Assembly: GCF_008124525.1 (NCBI RefSeq)
Contig: NZ_VNHJ01000006.1
Span: 124,001 to 188,000 of the forward strand
From: Oceanicella actignis
GTDB taxonomy: Bacteria > Pseudomonadota > Alphaproteobacteria > Rhodobacterales > Rhodobacteraceae
Reading direction: 5' to 3'
DNA length: 64,000 nucleotides
Numbering within the stretch: the first letter of the stretch is position 1; the number at the start of each line of letters is the position of its first letter. Shown here in pieces: positions 56,041 through 64,000 of this stretch. Made by a program: the position numbers and the translations under genes. Under the pieces are notes generated by a model, which was not told the DNA's origin, did no database searches, and was given only the letters and a program-made list of their open reading frames with translations.

Positions 56041-58611
56041 CTATCGACCCTCGTCTTCTGCGCCGTCAAGGCGCGCGAGCGATTCGGGGCCCTCCTGCAG
56101 CAGAACGCCGCCCGCCGCGTCGTCGAAGCGCAGGATGGCGTCCGCATCGCGCGCGGCGCGCGCCGTCGCCGCCCCCCAGACCAGCGCGCCGCCGTCCAGC
56201 GCCCGGTGCAGCCGCGCGCGGGCGTCGAGATCGGCCTGCTCGTCGCCCGCGGCCACCCCGTCGAGCAGCAGCGCCGCGGGGTTCTTCATCAGCGCCCGGC
56301 CCAGCGCCAGCCGCACGCGCTGGCGCGCGTTCAGCGTCATGCCGCCCTCGCCCACGGGCTGGTCGAGGCCAAGGCGCAGCACGTCCTCGCGCAAGCCCGT
56401 CTCGCGCACCAGAACGTCGACGCGGCGCTTGAAGGGGCCCCAGCTGTCGCGGCGCTCGACGCGGACGGGGCCGAAGAAAAGGTTCTCGGAGATCGAGAAG
56501 CTGCGCATGTAGCGGCTCTCGTCGATGAACTCGAGCCGCGGATCGCCTGCAAGCGCCTTGCGCAGGGCCGGCCGCGCGGCGACCAGCGCCGGCTCGCGGC
56601 CCTTGGCGCGCAGAACCGCCAGGCGAAAGCGCGCGGGGCGGTAGTCCATGGCGATGGTCAGCAGGCGGCGCGTCTCGGCGCGCGACAGCCGGCCCGGGCC
56701 GCGCCGGCGCGCCTTCTGGACGATGGCGCGGATCTCGGGCGTTTCCGAGCGCGAGAAAAGCCCGTATTCGCGCAAGAGGTCGCTGTCCGCGGCCACGCCT
56801 TCGAACAGGCTCAGCAGCGTCTCGCACAGGTCGATGGCGATTTCGGTCAGCAGCGGACGTATCCCCGCCGCGTCGAGCGCGCGCATCACCTTGCGGTCGG
56901 CCAGCAGTCCCGCCCAGCCGCTTTCGGGGTCGAGCGGTCGGGCGTAGAACACGTTCTCGCCCAGCGAGGCGTTGGCGTTGAAGCGGTCGGGGCGCCAGAC
57001 GTCGATGAAGTCCTCGCGCATGGGGCCCAGCTCGGCCGAGGCGGCGATGTGCGTGCGCAGATCGAGCAGCGTGCGCGCCAGGCGCGGGCGGGCGTCGGGG
57101 TCGGCGCGGCTGCCAAGGCCGATCACATACAGGTCGTCGTCCAGCTCGAGCCCGTGAACCGCTTCGAGGATGCGGCTTTCGACATGCGCCATGTCGCGGT
57201 ATCCGGCCTCGGCCGGGTCGATCCAGCGCGCGTCCACGTCGTCGGGGGGCGCGCCGGTGGCCAGGGCCTCGCGGCGGCGGGCCTCGGCCTCGGGGTCGTC
57301 GGCGTCGGCGACGGGGCGGAACATCAGCCCCAGCAGCATGTTGAAGCGGAAGCTGCCGGCGAAGACCCGCGCGTCCGAGCGCACCAGCGCCGAGGCGCGA
57401 TAGATGATCGGCTGGGACGAGGACCAGCCGCCCGACTGCAGCTCGGCGATGCCGGCCAGCGCCGCCAGCAGCGCCCCCCGCCGCGCCGCGTCGCGGTCCA
57501 CCACCGCCACGCGCGCGCCGGCGGGCACGTGGCAAGTGACCGGCGCCGGCAGGCCGGGCGCGCGCGCATCGGTCAGCGCAAGCGCGTGCGGGCCCTGGGG
57601 CGCGCGTTCGGGCAGGGCGGGGGCCTCTTCGTCGTGCTGGAACTGGTCCATCACGTATTGATAGCGCGCGGCCATGTCCGAGAAGGTCTGGTAGTAGTTC
57701 AGCAGCTCTTTCCACGGGGCCGAGAGGTTCTTGTAGGCGATGAGCACCGCCGTCAGCGCGCCCAGGTCCAGCGTGCCGTCGATCACGAACCAGCCGCCGA
57801 TCAGGAAGATGAAGAACGGCGTGACGTGGTCGGCCACGTTGTTCACGAACTTGATGAGATATTTCAGGTAGAAGATGCGCTTGCGGATGACGAAGTTGTC
57901 GTAGAGCCGCCGCGACACCACGGCCATGTGCCAGCGGCGCGTGCGCAGGGCCAGGATCTCGGGCGCGCCCTCGATCGATTCGGTGACGTCGCGCGCCATG
58001 GCGCGGATGTTGGCGATGCGCTCGCGGATCAGCGCCACCACCCGCGCCTGCAGCTTGGGCACCAGCCACGCCTGGACCGGATACAGCGCCAGCGCCGCCG
58101 CGCCGATCATGGCGTTCTGAACGATGATGAAGCCCAGATAGACGATGAACTGCCCGCCCGCCATCAGCGGCGTGGCGAAGATGGCGCCGATGAAGTCGCC
58201 CACCGGCGCCAGCTCGGCCGATATCATCTGCACCAGCTCGCCGGGATTGGTCGCGCGCAGGCGCGTCAGCGGCCGCCCCATGACGCGGCGGAACAGGTCG
58301 AAGCGCATCCGGCGCAGCATGCGCTCGCCCGTCAGGCCGCGGCGCACGTTGAGGATGTATTTGAGCGCGTTGTTCCCCGCCACCGCGCCCAGATAGGCCA
58401 GGCACAGCGCCAGCAGATACTGGGTCTGCTCAAGCTCCATCCAGCCGATCTGGCGGGGAAAGTTGCGCCCGTCGATGGCGTCGTTGATGATCCGCTTGGG
58501 CAGCTCGAGCGTCGCCCACATCAGCGGAAAGGTCGTCGCCGTCAGCGCCGTGATGATGATCTGGTCTCGCCGCGAGTGCCGCCAGGCGAAGGCCGTCAGC
58601 TTGTCCGCCAT
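56041..58611 (-). CDS. ABC-exporter-like protein with degenerate nucleotide-binding domain
   Basis: 856 aa. Residues 1-320 are a type IV (exporter-fold) transmembrane domain: LPKRIINDAIDG, LTGERMLRRMRFDLFRRVM (coupling helix), ITES-like DVTESIEGAPEILAL. From 345 the sequence follows an ABC ATPase but without a P-loop: 367-381 reads GARVAVVDRDAARRG where GxxGxGKST belongs. Three Q-loop-like segments (SFRFNMLLG, ASLGENVFY, FSISENLFFG) are spread over 420-716, the signature is LNARQ at 760-764 and the Walker B-like AALLLDG has no catalytic Glu. ATP hydrolysis looks impossible in the normal way. First gene of an operon with the cyclic-nucleotide-binding and MBL genes. Confidence 0.85.
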   Translation of the reverse strand: MADKLTAFAWRHSRRDQIIITALTATTFPLMWATLELPKRIINDAIDGRNFPRQIGWMELEQTQYLLALCLAYLGAVAGNNALKYILNVRRGLTGERMLRRMRFDLFRRVMGRPLTRLRATNPGELVQMISAELAPVGDFIGAIFATPLMAGGQFIVYLGFIIVQNAMIGAAALALYPVQAWLVPKLQARVVALIRERIANIRAMARDVTESIEGAPEILALRTRRWHMAVVSRRLYDNFVIRKRIFYLKYLIKFVNNVADHVTPFFIFLIGGWFVIDGTLDLGALTAVLIAYKNLSAPWKELLNYYQTFSDMAARYQYVMDQFQHDEEAPALPERAPQGPHALALTDARAPGLPAPVTCHVPAGARVAVVDRDAARRGALLAALAGIAELQSGGWSSSQPIIYRASALVRSDARVFAGSFRFNMLLGLMFRPVADADDPEAEARRREALATGAPPDDVDARWIDPAEAGYRDMAHVESRILEAVHGLELDDDLYVIGLGSRADPDARPRLARTLLDLRTHIAASAELGPMREDFIDVWRPDRFNANASLGENVFYARPLDPESGWAGLLADRKVMRALDAAGIRPLLTEIAIDLCETLLSLFEGVAADSDLLREYGLFSRSETPEIRAIVQKARRRGPGRLSRAETRRLLTIAMDYRPARFRLAVLRAKGREPALVAARPALRKALAGDPRLEFIDESRYMRSFSISENLFFGPVRVERRDSWGPFKRRVDVLVRETGLREDVLRLGLDQPVGEGGMTLNARQRVRLALGRALMKNPAALLLDGVAAGDEQADLDARARLHRALDGGALVWGAATARAARDADAILRFDDAAGGVLLQEGPESLARLDGAEDEGR

Positions 58612-58712
58612 GCAGGTGCGCCCCTCGTGGCCTTGGCCGGACTCCGATCATCCCGCAATCGGGCCGGCAAGAAAAGGCCGGCCCGCCCAGCCGTTCATCG
58701 GCGCCCGCGCGC

Positions 58713-59462
58713 TCAGGCGCCGATCGGGTCGAACAGGCGGTTGCGCGTCGGCGCGACGAGGATCTCGTTCAGGCAGACATGCGGCGGGGTTTCGGCGGCG
58801 AAGCGGATGATGCGCCCAAGGTCGGCCGCCTGCAGCATGCGCGCGCGCTCTTCCTCGGGCGGGGGAACGGGGCGGCCGTCGAGAATGGGGGTGTTCACCT
58901 CGCCGGGCATGACGACGGTCGAGCGGATGCCGTTCACGCCCTCTTCCATGTTGAGCGAGTGCGACAGCGCCACGACCGCGTGCTTGCTGGCGTTGTAGGC
59001 CGGGCCTGTCAGGCGCGCGGCGTGGCGTCCGGCCCAGGACGAGATCATGATCACCAGCCCGCCCCCCTGCGCGCGCATGGTCGGCAGCGCGGCCAGAACG
59101 CAGCTCATCACGCCGTTCAGGTTCACATCCACCACCTTGCGCCAGCCGGCCATGTCGACCTCGGCGAAGCTGCGGCGGGGGACGTTGACGCCCGCATTGG
59201 CCACCAGGATGTCGAGCCGGCCGCGGCGCTCGGCGATGGCGCGGCCGGCCTCGGCGACGGCGTCGTCGTCGGTCACGTCGAGCGGCAGCGTCTCGGCCGA
59301 GCCGCCCGCCGCGACGATGTCGCGCGCCACGCGCTCGAGCTCGGCGGCGCGGCGGCCGCTCAGCGCGACATGCGCGCCGCCTTCGGCCAGGGCGCGGGCC
59401 GCGGCCTCGCCGATTCCGCCGCCGGCGCCGGTGATCCAGGCGACCTGTCCTTCCAGGCTCAT
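58713..59462 (-). CDS. SDR-family oxidoreductase
   Basis: 249 aa classical short-chain dehydrogenase. TGAGGGIGEAAARAL cofactor loop, LDVTDDDAV, NAGVNVP, catalytic Ser in MISSWAGRHAA, YNASK with catalytic Tyr/Lys, and VMPGEVNTPI. ATG 59462 has GAGAGGAGG upstream; the frame upstream is not protein-like. Substrate unknown. Cofactor-loop Ser-Gly-Arg-Arg after beta2 (LSGRRA) suggests NADP(H). Confidence 0.88.
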   Translation of the reverse strand: MSLEGQVAWITGAGGGIGEAAARALAEGGAHVALSGRRAAELERVARDIVAAGGSAETLPLDVTDDDAVAEAGRAIAERRGRLDILVANAGVNVPRRSFAEVDMAGWRKVVDVNLNGVMSCVLAALPTMRAQGGGLVIMISSWAGRHAARLTGPAYNASKHAVVALSHSLNMEEGVNGIRSTVVMPGEVNTPILDGRPVPPPEEERARMLQAADLGRIIRFAAETPPHVCLNEILVAPTRNRLFDPIGA

Positions 59463-59494
59463 TGCTTGGTCCTCCTCTCGGGCGCGTCGCGGGT

Positions 59495-59710
59495 TCAGTA
59501 ATGCGGGGGCTTTTCGGCCGCGTGCGGGCCGAGGGCGCCTTGCAGCTCGCTCAGCCGGGCCATCGCCTGCGCAAGGCGCTTGCGCAGGCGCTCGACCTCG
59601 TCCCACTGGCGGCGGACGGCCTCGTCCAGATCCTCGATCAGACGGGCCTGATGCGCGGCATGCTCTTCCAGCGCGGCAAGCCGCGCCTCGATGTTCGCGT
59701 AGTCGGACAT
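59495..59710 (-). CDS. slyX: SlyX family protein
   Basis: 71 aa, almost entirely coiled coil (IEARLAALEEHAAHQARLIEDLDEAVRRQWDEVERLRKRL) and ending in the family tail PPHY. Function unknown. Downstream of folD on the same strand. Confidence 0.88.
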   Translation of the reverse strand: MSDYANIEARLAALEEHAAHQARLIEDLDEAVRRQWDEVERLRKRLAQAMARLSELQGALGPHAAEKPPHY

Positions 59711-59798
59711 GAGCCCCCCTTCGCCTGCTTCGCGGCCCGCAGGCTAGCGCAGGCCGGGGCGCGGGCGAAAGGGGATTCGGGCGGCGATCGGCGCCGCG

Positions 59799-60698
59799 TC
59801 AGAGGGTCAGGCCCTCGGGCTCGGGCAGGCCATGGGCGCGGCAGCAGGCGGTCAGCGTGTTGGCCAGCAGGCAGGCGATGGTCATGGGGCCGACGCCGCC
59901 GGGAACCGGCGTGATCGCGCCCGCCGCTTCGACCGCCTCGGCGAAGTGCACGTCGCCGACAAGGCGCGTCTTGTCCGGCCCCTTGTCGGGGGCGGGCACG
60001 CGGTTGATGCCCACGTCGATCACCGTGGCGCCCGGCTTGATCCAGTCGCCGCGGATCATCTCGGGCCGGCCGACGGCCGCCACCAGGATGTCGGCGCGGC
60101 GGCACGTCTGCGGCAGGTCGCGCGTGCGGCTGTGGGCGATGGTGACGGTGCAGTTCTCGCGCAGCAGCAGCTGGGCCATGGGCTTGCCGACGATGTTCGA
60201 GCGCCCCACCACCACCGCCTCGGCGCCCGAAAGGTCGCCCAGCCGGTCGCGCAGCAGCATCAGGCAGCCCAGCGGCGTGCAGGGAACCATCGCCTTCTGC
60301 CCCGTCGCCAGCCGCCCGACGTTGAGGATGTGGAAGCCGTCCACGTCCTTGGCCGGGTCGATGGCGTTGATGACCGCCTCGGCGTTCAGCCCCCTGGGCA
60401 GCGGCAGCTGCACGAGGATGCCGTGCACGGCCGGGTCGGCGTTGAGCCGCGCGATCAGCGACAGAAGCTCGTCCTGCGACGTCGCGGCGTCGAGCCGGTG
60501 CTCGAACGAGGCCATGCCGGCCTCGACGGTCTGCCGGCCCTTGTTGCGCACATAGACCTGGCTGGCGGGGTCCTCGCCGACCAGAACCACGGCCAGCCCG
60601 GGCGTGATCCCCTGTCGCTTGAGCCGGGCCACATGTTCGGCCACGCGCGCGCGCACCTGCTGGGCGAAGGCCTTTCCGTCGATGATGGAGGCGGTCAT
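59799..60698 (-). CDS. folD: Methylenetetrahydrofolate dehydrogenase/cyclohydrolase
   Basis: 299 aa bifunctional enzyme interconverting methylene-, methenyl- and 10-formyl-THF. [22 protein letters not shown] (catalytic Lys in the family YVRxK), [46 protein letters not shown] and [15 protein letters not shown]. Start at the family N-terminus [14 protein letters not shown]. With fhs it forms the one-carbon pair of this end of the window. Confidence 0.96.
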   Translation of the reverse strand: MTASIIDGKAFAQQVRARVAEHVARLKRQGITPGLAVVLVGEDPASQVYVRNKGRQTVEAGMASFEHRLDAATSQDELLSLIARLNADPAVHGILVQLPLPRGLNAEAVINAIDPAKDVDGFHILNVGRLATGQKAMVPCTPLGCLMLLRDRLGDLSGAEAVVVGRSNIVGKPMAQLLLRENCTVTIAHSRTRDLPQTCRRADILVAAVGRPEMIRGDWIKPGATVIDVGINRVPAPDKGPDKTRLVGDVHFAEAVEAAGAITPVPGGVGPMTIACLLANTLTACCRAHGLPEPEGLTL

Positions 60699-60736
60699 GG
60701 CATGATCCTTCGAAAATGCGTTCGCAGAACGGGCGC

Positions 60737-61204
60737 TCAGCCGCGCCCGCGATAGGGCGGCACGCCCTGATCGGGCAGCCACAGCCCCTCGGGCGGGGGG
60801 CCGCTTTGCCAGAAGACGTCGATGGGGATGCCGCCGCGCGGATACCAGTATCCGCCGACGCGGATCCAAAGCGGGCGGATGGCCTCCTGAATGCGGCGGC
60901 CCACCTCGACGGTGCAATCCTCGTGAAACGCGCCGTGGTTGCGGAACGAGGTCAGGAACAGCTTGAGCGACTTCGATTCCACCAGATGCGCATCGGGCGC
61001 GTAGTCGATGACCAGATGGGCGAAGTCCGGCTGCCCCGTGACCGGGCACAGCGAGGTGAACTCGGGGCAGGTGAAGCGCGCCAGGTAAAGCGTGCCGCGC
61101 TTGGGGTTGGGCACGGGGTCGAGCCGCGCCTCTTCGGGCGAGCGCGGCTGCGGGGCGGCCCGGCCCAGCGTGGTGATGGCGCTCAGGTCGGTTTCGTCGG
61201 TCAT
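60737..61204 (-). CDS. queF: NADPH-dependent 7-cyano-7-deazaguanine reductase
   Basis: 155 aa short (unimodular) QueF. Reduces preQ0 to preQ1 in queuosine synthesis. [25 protein letters not shown] with catalytic Cys and Asp, [22 protein letters not shown], and the C-terminal [14 protein letters not shown] overlap with the upstream exported hypothetical gene. Confidence 0.95.
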   Translation of the reverse strand: MTDETDLSAITTLGRAAPQPRSPEEARLDPVPNPKRGTLYLARFTCPEFTSLCPVTGQPDFAHLVIDYAPDAHLVESKSLKLFLTSFRNHGAFHEDCTVEVGRRIQEAIRPLWIRVGGYWYPRGGIPIDVFWQSGPPPEGLWLPDQGVPPYRGRG

Positions 61205-61704
61205 TCGGCCCTCCTGTCGAAGATGACGCGGTGCGACCAGGTCGCGCCGTCGGTCACGGTCAGGCTTTCGAAATCCAGCATCGCCAGCATGTCGAAGAAG
61301 GTTCCGTCCTGCGACAGGCCGTTCTCCTTGAAGAAGGGCGCGCCGCGCATCGCCGCCGACAGCCGCGCCATCACGGCGCGGGCGCGGAAGGGCGTGCGGA
61401 AGATCTGGTCGTCGAGCGCGACCATGATCAGCTTGCGCGAGCCGGCCCCCTTGGCGAACAGCGCGTAGCCCGCCGGGTGGCGCCCGTCGAACTGCGCCGC
61501 CGCGATCATGCTGACGAAGGCCTCGCGCGCGGCCGCGTCCGGCGCCGGGCCGCGGATCAGGTCGCGGGCGAAGACCTCTTGCGAGCCGACCGGCGGATAG
61601 TGGTAGCCGGCGTATTTGTCCTGCCCGGCGGGCTGGTCCGCCGCCGCGCCCGAGGCGGCGAGCAGCGCCAGCGCGGCGGCGCGCATCAGTGCCATGGGGG
61701 TCAT
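61201..61704 (-). CDS. Exported protein of unknown function
   Basis: 167 aa. Signal peptide near residues 1-22 ([18 protein letters not shown]), then a compact domain: [77 protein letters not shown] and a C-terminal [12 protein letters not shown] do not recognise the family by name. Probably periplasmic. Overlaps queF by 4 bases, so coexpressed, although no link to queuosine is obvious. ATG 61704 has AAAGGA upstream. Confidence 0.78.
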   Translation of the reverse strand: MTPMALMRAAALALLAASGAAADQPAGQDKYAGYHYPPVGSQEVFARDLIRGPAPDAAAREAFVSMIAAAQFDGRHPAGYALFAKGAGSRKLIMVALDDQIFRTPFRARAVMARLSAAMRGAPFFKENGLSQDGTFFDMLAMLDFESLTVTDGATWSHRVIFDRRAE

Positions 61705-61798
61705 GGTCGGTCCTTTCCGAACGGCGCCGCGCGTGCGGCGGGTCCGGCGGTTGTAGCGCGGCGCGCGCGTCGAGGCCATCGGCGCGCGCCGCGCCGGT

Positions 61799-63475
61799 TC
61801 AGAACAGCCCCTCGACGAAGCCTTCCTCGTTGAAGCGGATCGTCTCGGCGGCCGGGCGGCGAGGCAGGCCGGGCATGGTCATGATCTCGCCGCAGATGAC
61901 GACGACGAAGCCGGCGCCGGCCGACAGGCGCACCTCGCGCACGGGCACCGAATGGCCGGTGGGCGCGCCGCGCAGGTTCGGGTCGGTCGAGAAGGAATAC
62001 TGCGTCTTGGCCATGCAGATGGGCAGGTTGCCGTAGCCGGCCTCCTCCCAGGCGCGCAGCTGGTCGCGGATCTTCTTGTCGGCCAGCACCTCGTCGGCGC
62101 GGTAGATGCGCTTGGCGATGGTCTCGATCTTCTCGAACAGCGGCATGTCGTCGGGGTAGAGGGGGGCGAACTGCGCCGCGCCGCTTTCGGCCAGCTCGAC
62201 CACGCGGCGGGCCAGGTCGGCGATGCCGGCCGAGCCGTTGGCCCAGTGGGTGCACAGGATGGCTTCCGAGCCCTGCTCGGCGACATAGGCCTTGACGGCC
62301 TCGATCTCGGCCTCGGTGTCGGTGACGAAGTGGTTGATGGCCACCACCGCCGGCACGCCGAACTGCTTCACGTTCTCGATGTGACGGCCCAGATTGGCGC
62401 ATCCCTTGCGCACGGCGGCGACGTTCTCGGCGCCCAGATCGGCGCGGGCGACGCCGCCGTTCATCTTCAGCGCGCGCACCGTGGCGACGATCACCACCGC
62501 GTCGGGCGCAAGCCCCGCCTTGCGGCACTTGATGTTCATGAACTTCTCGGCGCCCAGATCGGCGCCGAAGCCGGCCTCGGTCACCACGTAGTCGGCCAGC
62601 TTGAGCGCCGTGCGCGTGGCGATGACCGAGTTGCAGCCATGGGCGATGTTCGCGAAGGGGCCGCCATGGACGAAGGCGGGGTTGTTCTCGAGCGTCTGGA
62701 CCAGGTTCGGCTGCATCGCCTGCGCCAGCAGCACCGTCATCGCGCCGTCGGCCTTGAGGTCGCGTGCATAGACCGGCGAGCGGTCGCGCCGATAGGCCAC
62801 GATGATGTCGCCAAGGCGCCGCTGCAGGTCCTTGAGGTCCGTCGCCAGGCACAGGATGGCCATGACCTCGGAGGCCACGGTGATGTCGAAGCCGCCCTCG
62901 GCCGGAAAGCCGTTGGCCACGCCGCCCAGGCTGGTGACGATCTGGCGCAGGGCGCGGTCGTTCATGTCCATCACGCGGCGCCAGGTCACGCGGCGCTGGT
63001 CGATGCCCAGCTCGTTGCCCCAGTAGATGTGGTTGTCGATCATCGCCGACAGCAGGTTGTGCGCCGAGGTGATGGCGTGGAAGTCGCCGGTGAAGTGAAG
63101 GTTCATGTCCTCCATCGGCACGACCTGCGCATAGCCGCCGCCGGCGGCGCCGCCCTTCATGCCGAAGCAGGGGCCGAGGCTGGCCTCACGGATGCAGATG
63201 GCGGCCTTCTTGCCGATCGCGTTCAGCCCGTCGCCCAGCCCGACGGTGGTGGTGGTCTTGCCCTCGCCGGCGGGGGTGGGGTTGATCGCGGTGACCAGGA
63301 TCAGCTTGCCGTCGGGCCGGTCGCTCAGCGACTTGATGAAGGCGTCCGAGACCTTGGCCTTGTCATGGCCGAAGGGCAGCAGATGCTCGGCCGGGATGCC
63401 CAGCTTGGCGCCGATCTCCTGGATCGGCTTCTTTTTCGCTTCGCGGGCGATTTCGATGTCGGTCTTGTGTGCCAT
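61799..63475 (-). CDS. fhs: Formate-tetrahydrofolate ligase
   Basis: 558 aa. ATP-dependent formation of 10-formyl-THF from formate. P-loop [21 protein letters not shown] near residue 65, [69 protein letters not shown] and the C-terminal [13 protein letters not shown]. Full length. Provides one-carbon units together with folD; useful in the serine/ethylmalonyl-CoA type C1 and C2 metabolism also hinted at by the left end of the window. Confidence 0.97.
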   Translation of the reverse strand: MAHKTDIEIAREAKKKPIQEIGAKLGIPAEHLLPFGHDKAKVSDAFIKSLSDRPDGKLILVTAINPTPAGEGKTTTTVGLGDGLNAIGKKAAICIREASLGPCFGMKGGAAGGGYAQVVPMEDMNLHFTGDFHAITSAHNLLSAMIDNHIYWGNELGIDQRRVTWRRVMDMNDRALRQIVTSLGGVANGFPAEGGFDITVASEVMAILCLATDLKDLQRRLGDIIVAYRRDRSPVYARDLKADGAMTVLLAQAMQPNLVQTLENNPAFVHGGPFANIAHGCNSVIATRTALKLADYVVTEAGFGADLGAEKFMNIKCRKAGLAPDAVVIVATVRALKMNGGVARADLGAENVAAVRKGCANLGRHIENVKQFGVPAVVAINHFVTDTEAEIEAVKAYVAEQGSEAILCTHWANGSAGIADLARRVVELAESGAAQFAPLYPDDMPLFEKIETIAKRIYRADEVLADKKIRDQLRAWEEAGYGNLPICMAKTQYSFSTDPNLRGAPTGHSVPVREVRLSAGAGFVVVICGEIMTMPGLPRRPAAETIRFNEEGFVEGLF

Positions 63476-63889
63476 GGAGCGTCGTCTTTCATGCTGGAGC
63501 GCGCCGGCCCGGCGGCGTGCGGGCGGCGGCGCGCGGCCGCGCCGGATGGCCCCGATTAAGGAGCCGTCCGCGCCGCGATGGGCAAGCTTTTGCGACGAAA
63601 TCCGCCCGCGAAGCGACGGCGGCGCCGATTTCCGCGCCCGCGGCCGTTTCCGACAGGAAACCCGCGCGCGCCATCGGCGGCGCCCGTCGCCGTTCGCGGA
63701 CGCGCCCGAACGGCGCGACGAGCGCGCGCGGCAAGGTCCGGGCGGGGCGTGCGAATCGCCCCCGCGCGGCCGCGCGGAGGCCGGATTTCCGCCTTGTTCC
63801 TCGCCCAGGGATGAATTCGACGCTTGATCGGGCCGAACGCGCGGTCATGATCGAGGGCGACGCCTTGAAAACGCCAGGGAGGATGCGAA
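63476..63889. other. Intergenic region, nothing recognised
   Basis: 414 bp of very GC-rich sequence between the divergent fhs and DUF2853 genes. Short open frames give Arg/Pro/Ala-rich products of shadow type. GGGAGG lies just before the DUF2853 start. No clear promoter, repeat or RNA. Confidence 0.5.
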
Positions 63890-64000
63890 ATGGGCAAGCG
63901 CGACGAGCTGATCGAGAAATACGCCGCGGATCTGCGCGAGAAGTGCGGGGTCGAGCCGGACATGGACCTGCTGCGCAAGGTCACCATCGGCTGCGGCCCG
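63890..64000 (+). CDS. DUF2853 family protein (partial, first 37 residues)
   Basis: MGKRDELIEKYAADLREKCG, then VEPDMDLLRKVTIGCGP, cut by the window end. This is the highly conserved N-terminus of the small (about 110-aa) DUF2853 family of alphaproteobacteria. Function unknown. Ribosome site GGGAGG 9 bases upstream. Confidence 0.85.
   Translation, partial: MGKRDELIEKYAADLREKCGVEPDMDLLRKVTIGCGP

Noticed and set aside
63578-63814. 78-codon plus-strand frame between fhs and the DUF2853 gene
   Set aside because: Almost only Arg, Pro, Ala and Gly; typical shadow composition, no ribosome site.

Overview
The window is a high-GC piece of an alphaproteobacterial main chromosome, most consistent with Rhodobacterales (Rhodobacteraceae in the wide sense). 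The basis is gene order: leuS-lptE-holA, then parB-parA-rsmG-mnmG-mnmE-rho-hemJ-hemE on one side of an intergenic region with DnaA boxes, and ppsR-maf-aroE-coaE-dnaQ-secB-fxsA-Tim44-mltA-smr on the other. This hemE-side neighbourhood is where alphaproteobacterial origins (e.g. Caulobacter) lie, and two parS palindromes sit in rsmG and at the mnmG start codon. I therefore read 37.1-37.56 kb as oriC. I do not assign a species.

Layout. 0-2.7 kb: divergent ethylmalonyl-CoA mutase (cut by the left edge) and crotonyl-CoA carboxylase/reductase, i.e. the ethylmalonyl-CoA pathway of acetyl-CoA assimilation. 2.7-3.3 kb: a gap with a candidate small RNA. 3.3-6.8 kb: two tandem luxR-luxI quorum-sensing pairs with a 57-aa protein gene between them. 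6.9-13.5 kb: RecD-like helicase, HerA-like ATPase, exported cyclase-family protein, PLDc_N membrane peptide, purine nucleoside phosphorylase and an MTA/SAH deaminase-like amidohydrolase. 13.6-17 kb: an RTX calcium-binding protein with a NarL-type two-component system; the same dyad precedes both transcription units. 17-20 kb: a CueR/CopA copper-efflux operon with a textbook MerR-type promoter. 20-24.5 kb: GNAT acetyltransferase, hybrid histidine kinase, porin and a DUF3576 lipoprotein.

24.5-45.7 kb is the conserved housekeeping core around oriC: translation, LPS transport, replication, segregation, tRNA modification, transcription termination, heme, shikimate, CoA, proofreading, protein export, cell wall and lysine synthesis. 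Genes on both sides mostly point away from the origin. 45.8-54.6 kb: a PAS-LuxR regulator divergent from an M20 peptidase / dipeptide-type ABC importer / aldehyde dehydrogenase operon. 54.6-58.6 kb: an operon of a very unusual ABC exporter-like protein whose nucleotide-binding domain has lost its Walker A, a stand-alone cyclic-nucleotide-binding protein and a metallo-beta-lactamase-fold hydrolase; this is my best candidate for an undescribed system. 58.7-64 kb: SDR oxidoreductase, SlyX, the one-carbon enzymes FolD and Fhs, QueF, an exported hypothetical and the start of a DUF2853 gene.

No rRNA, tRNA, CRISPR array, transposase or prophage was recognised. Functional calls come from reading motifs and family resemblance by eye; no database search was possible.
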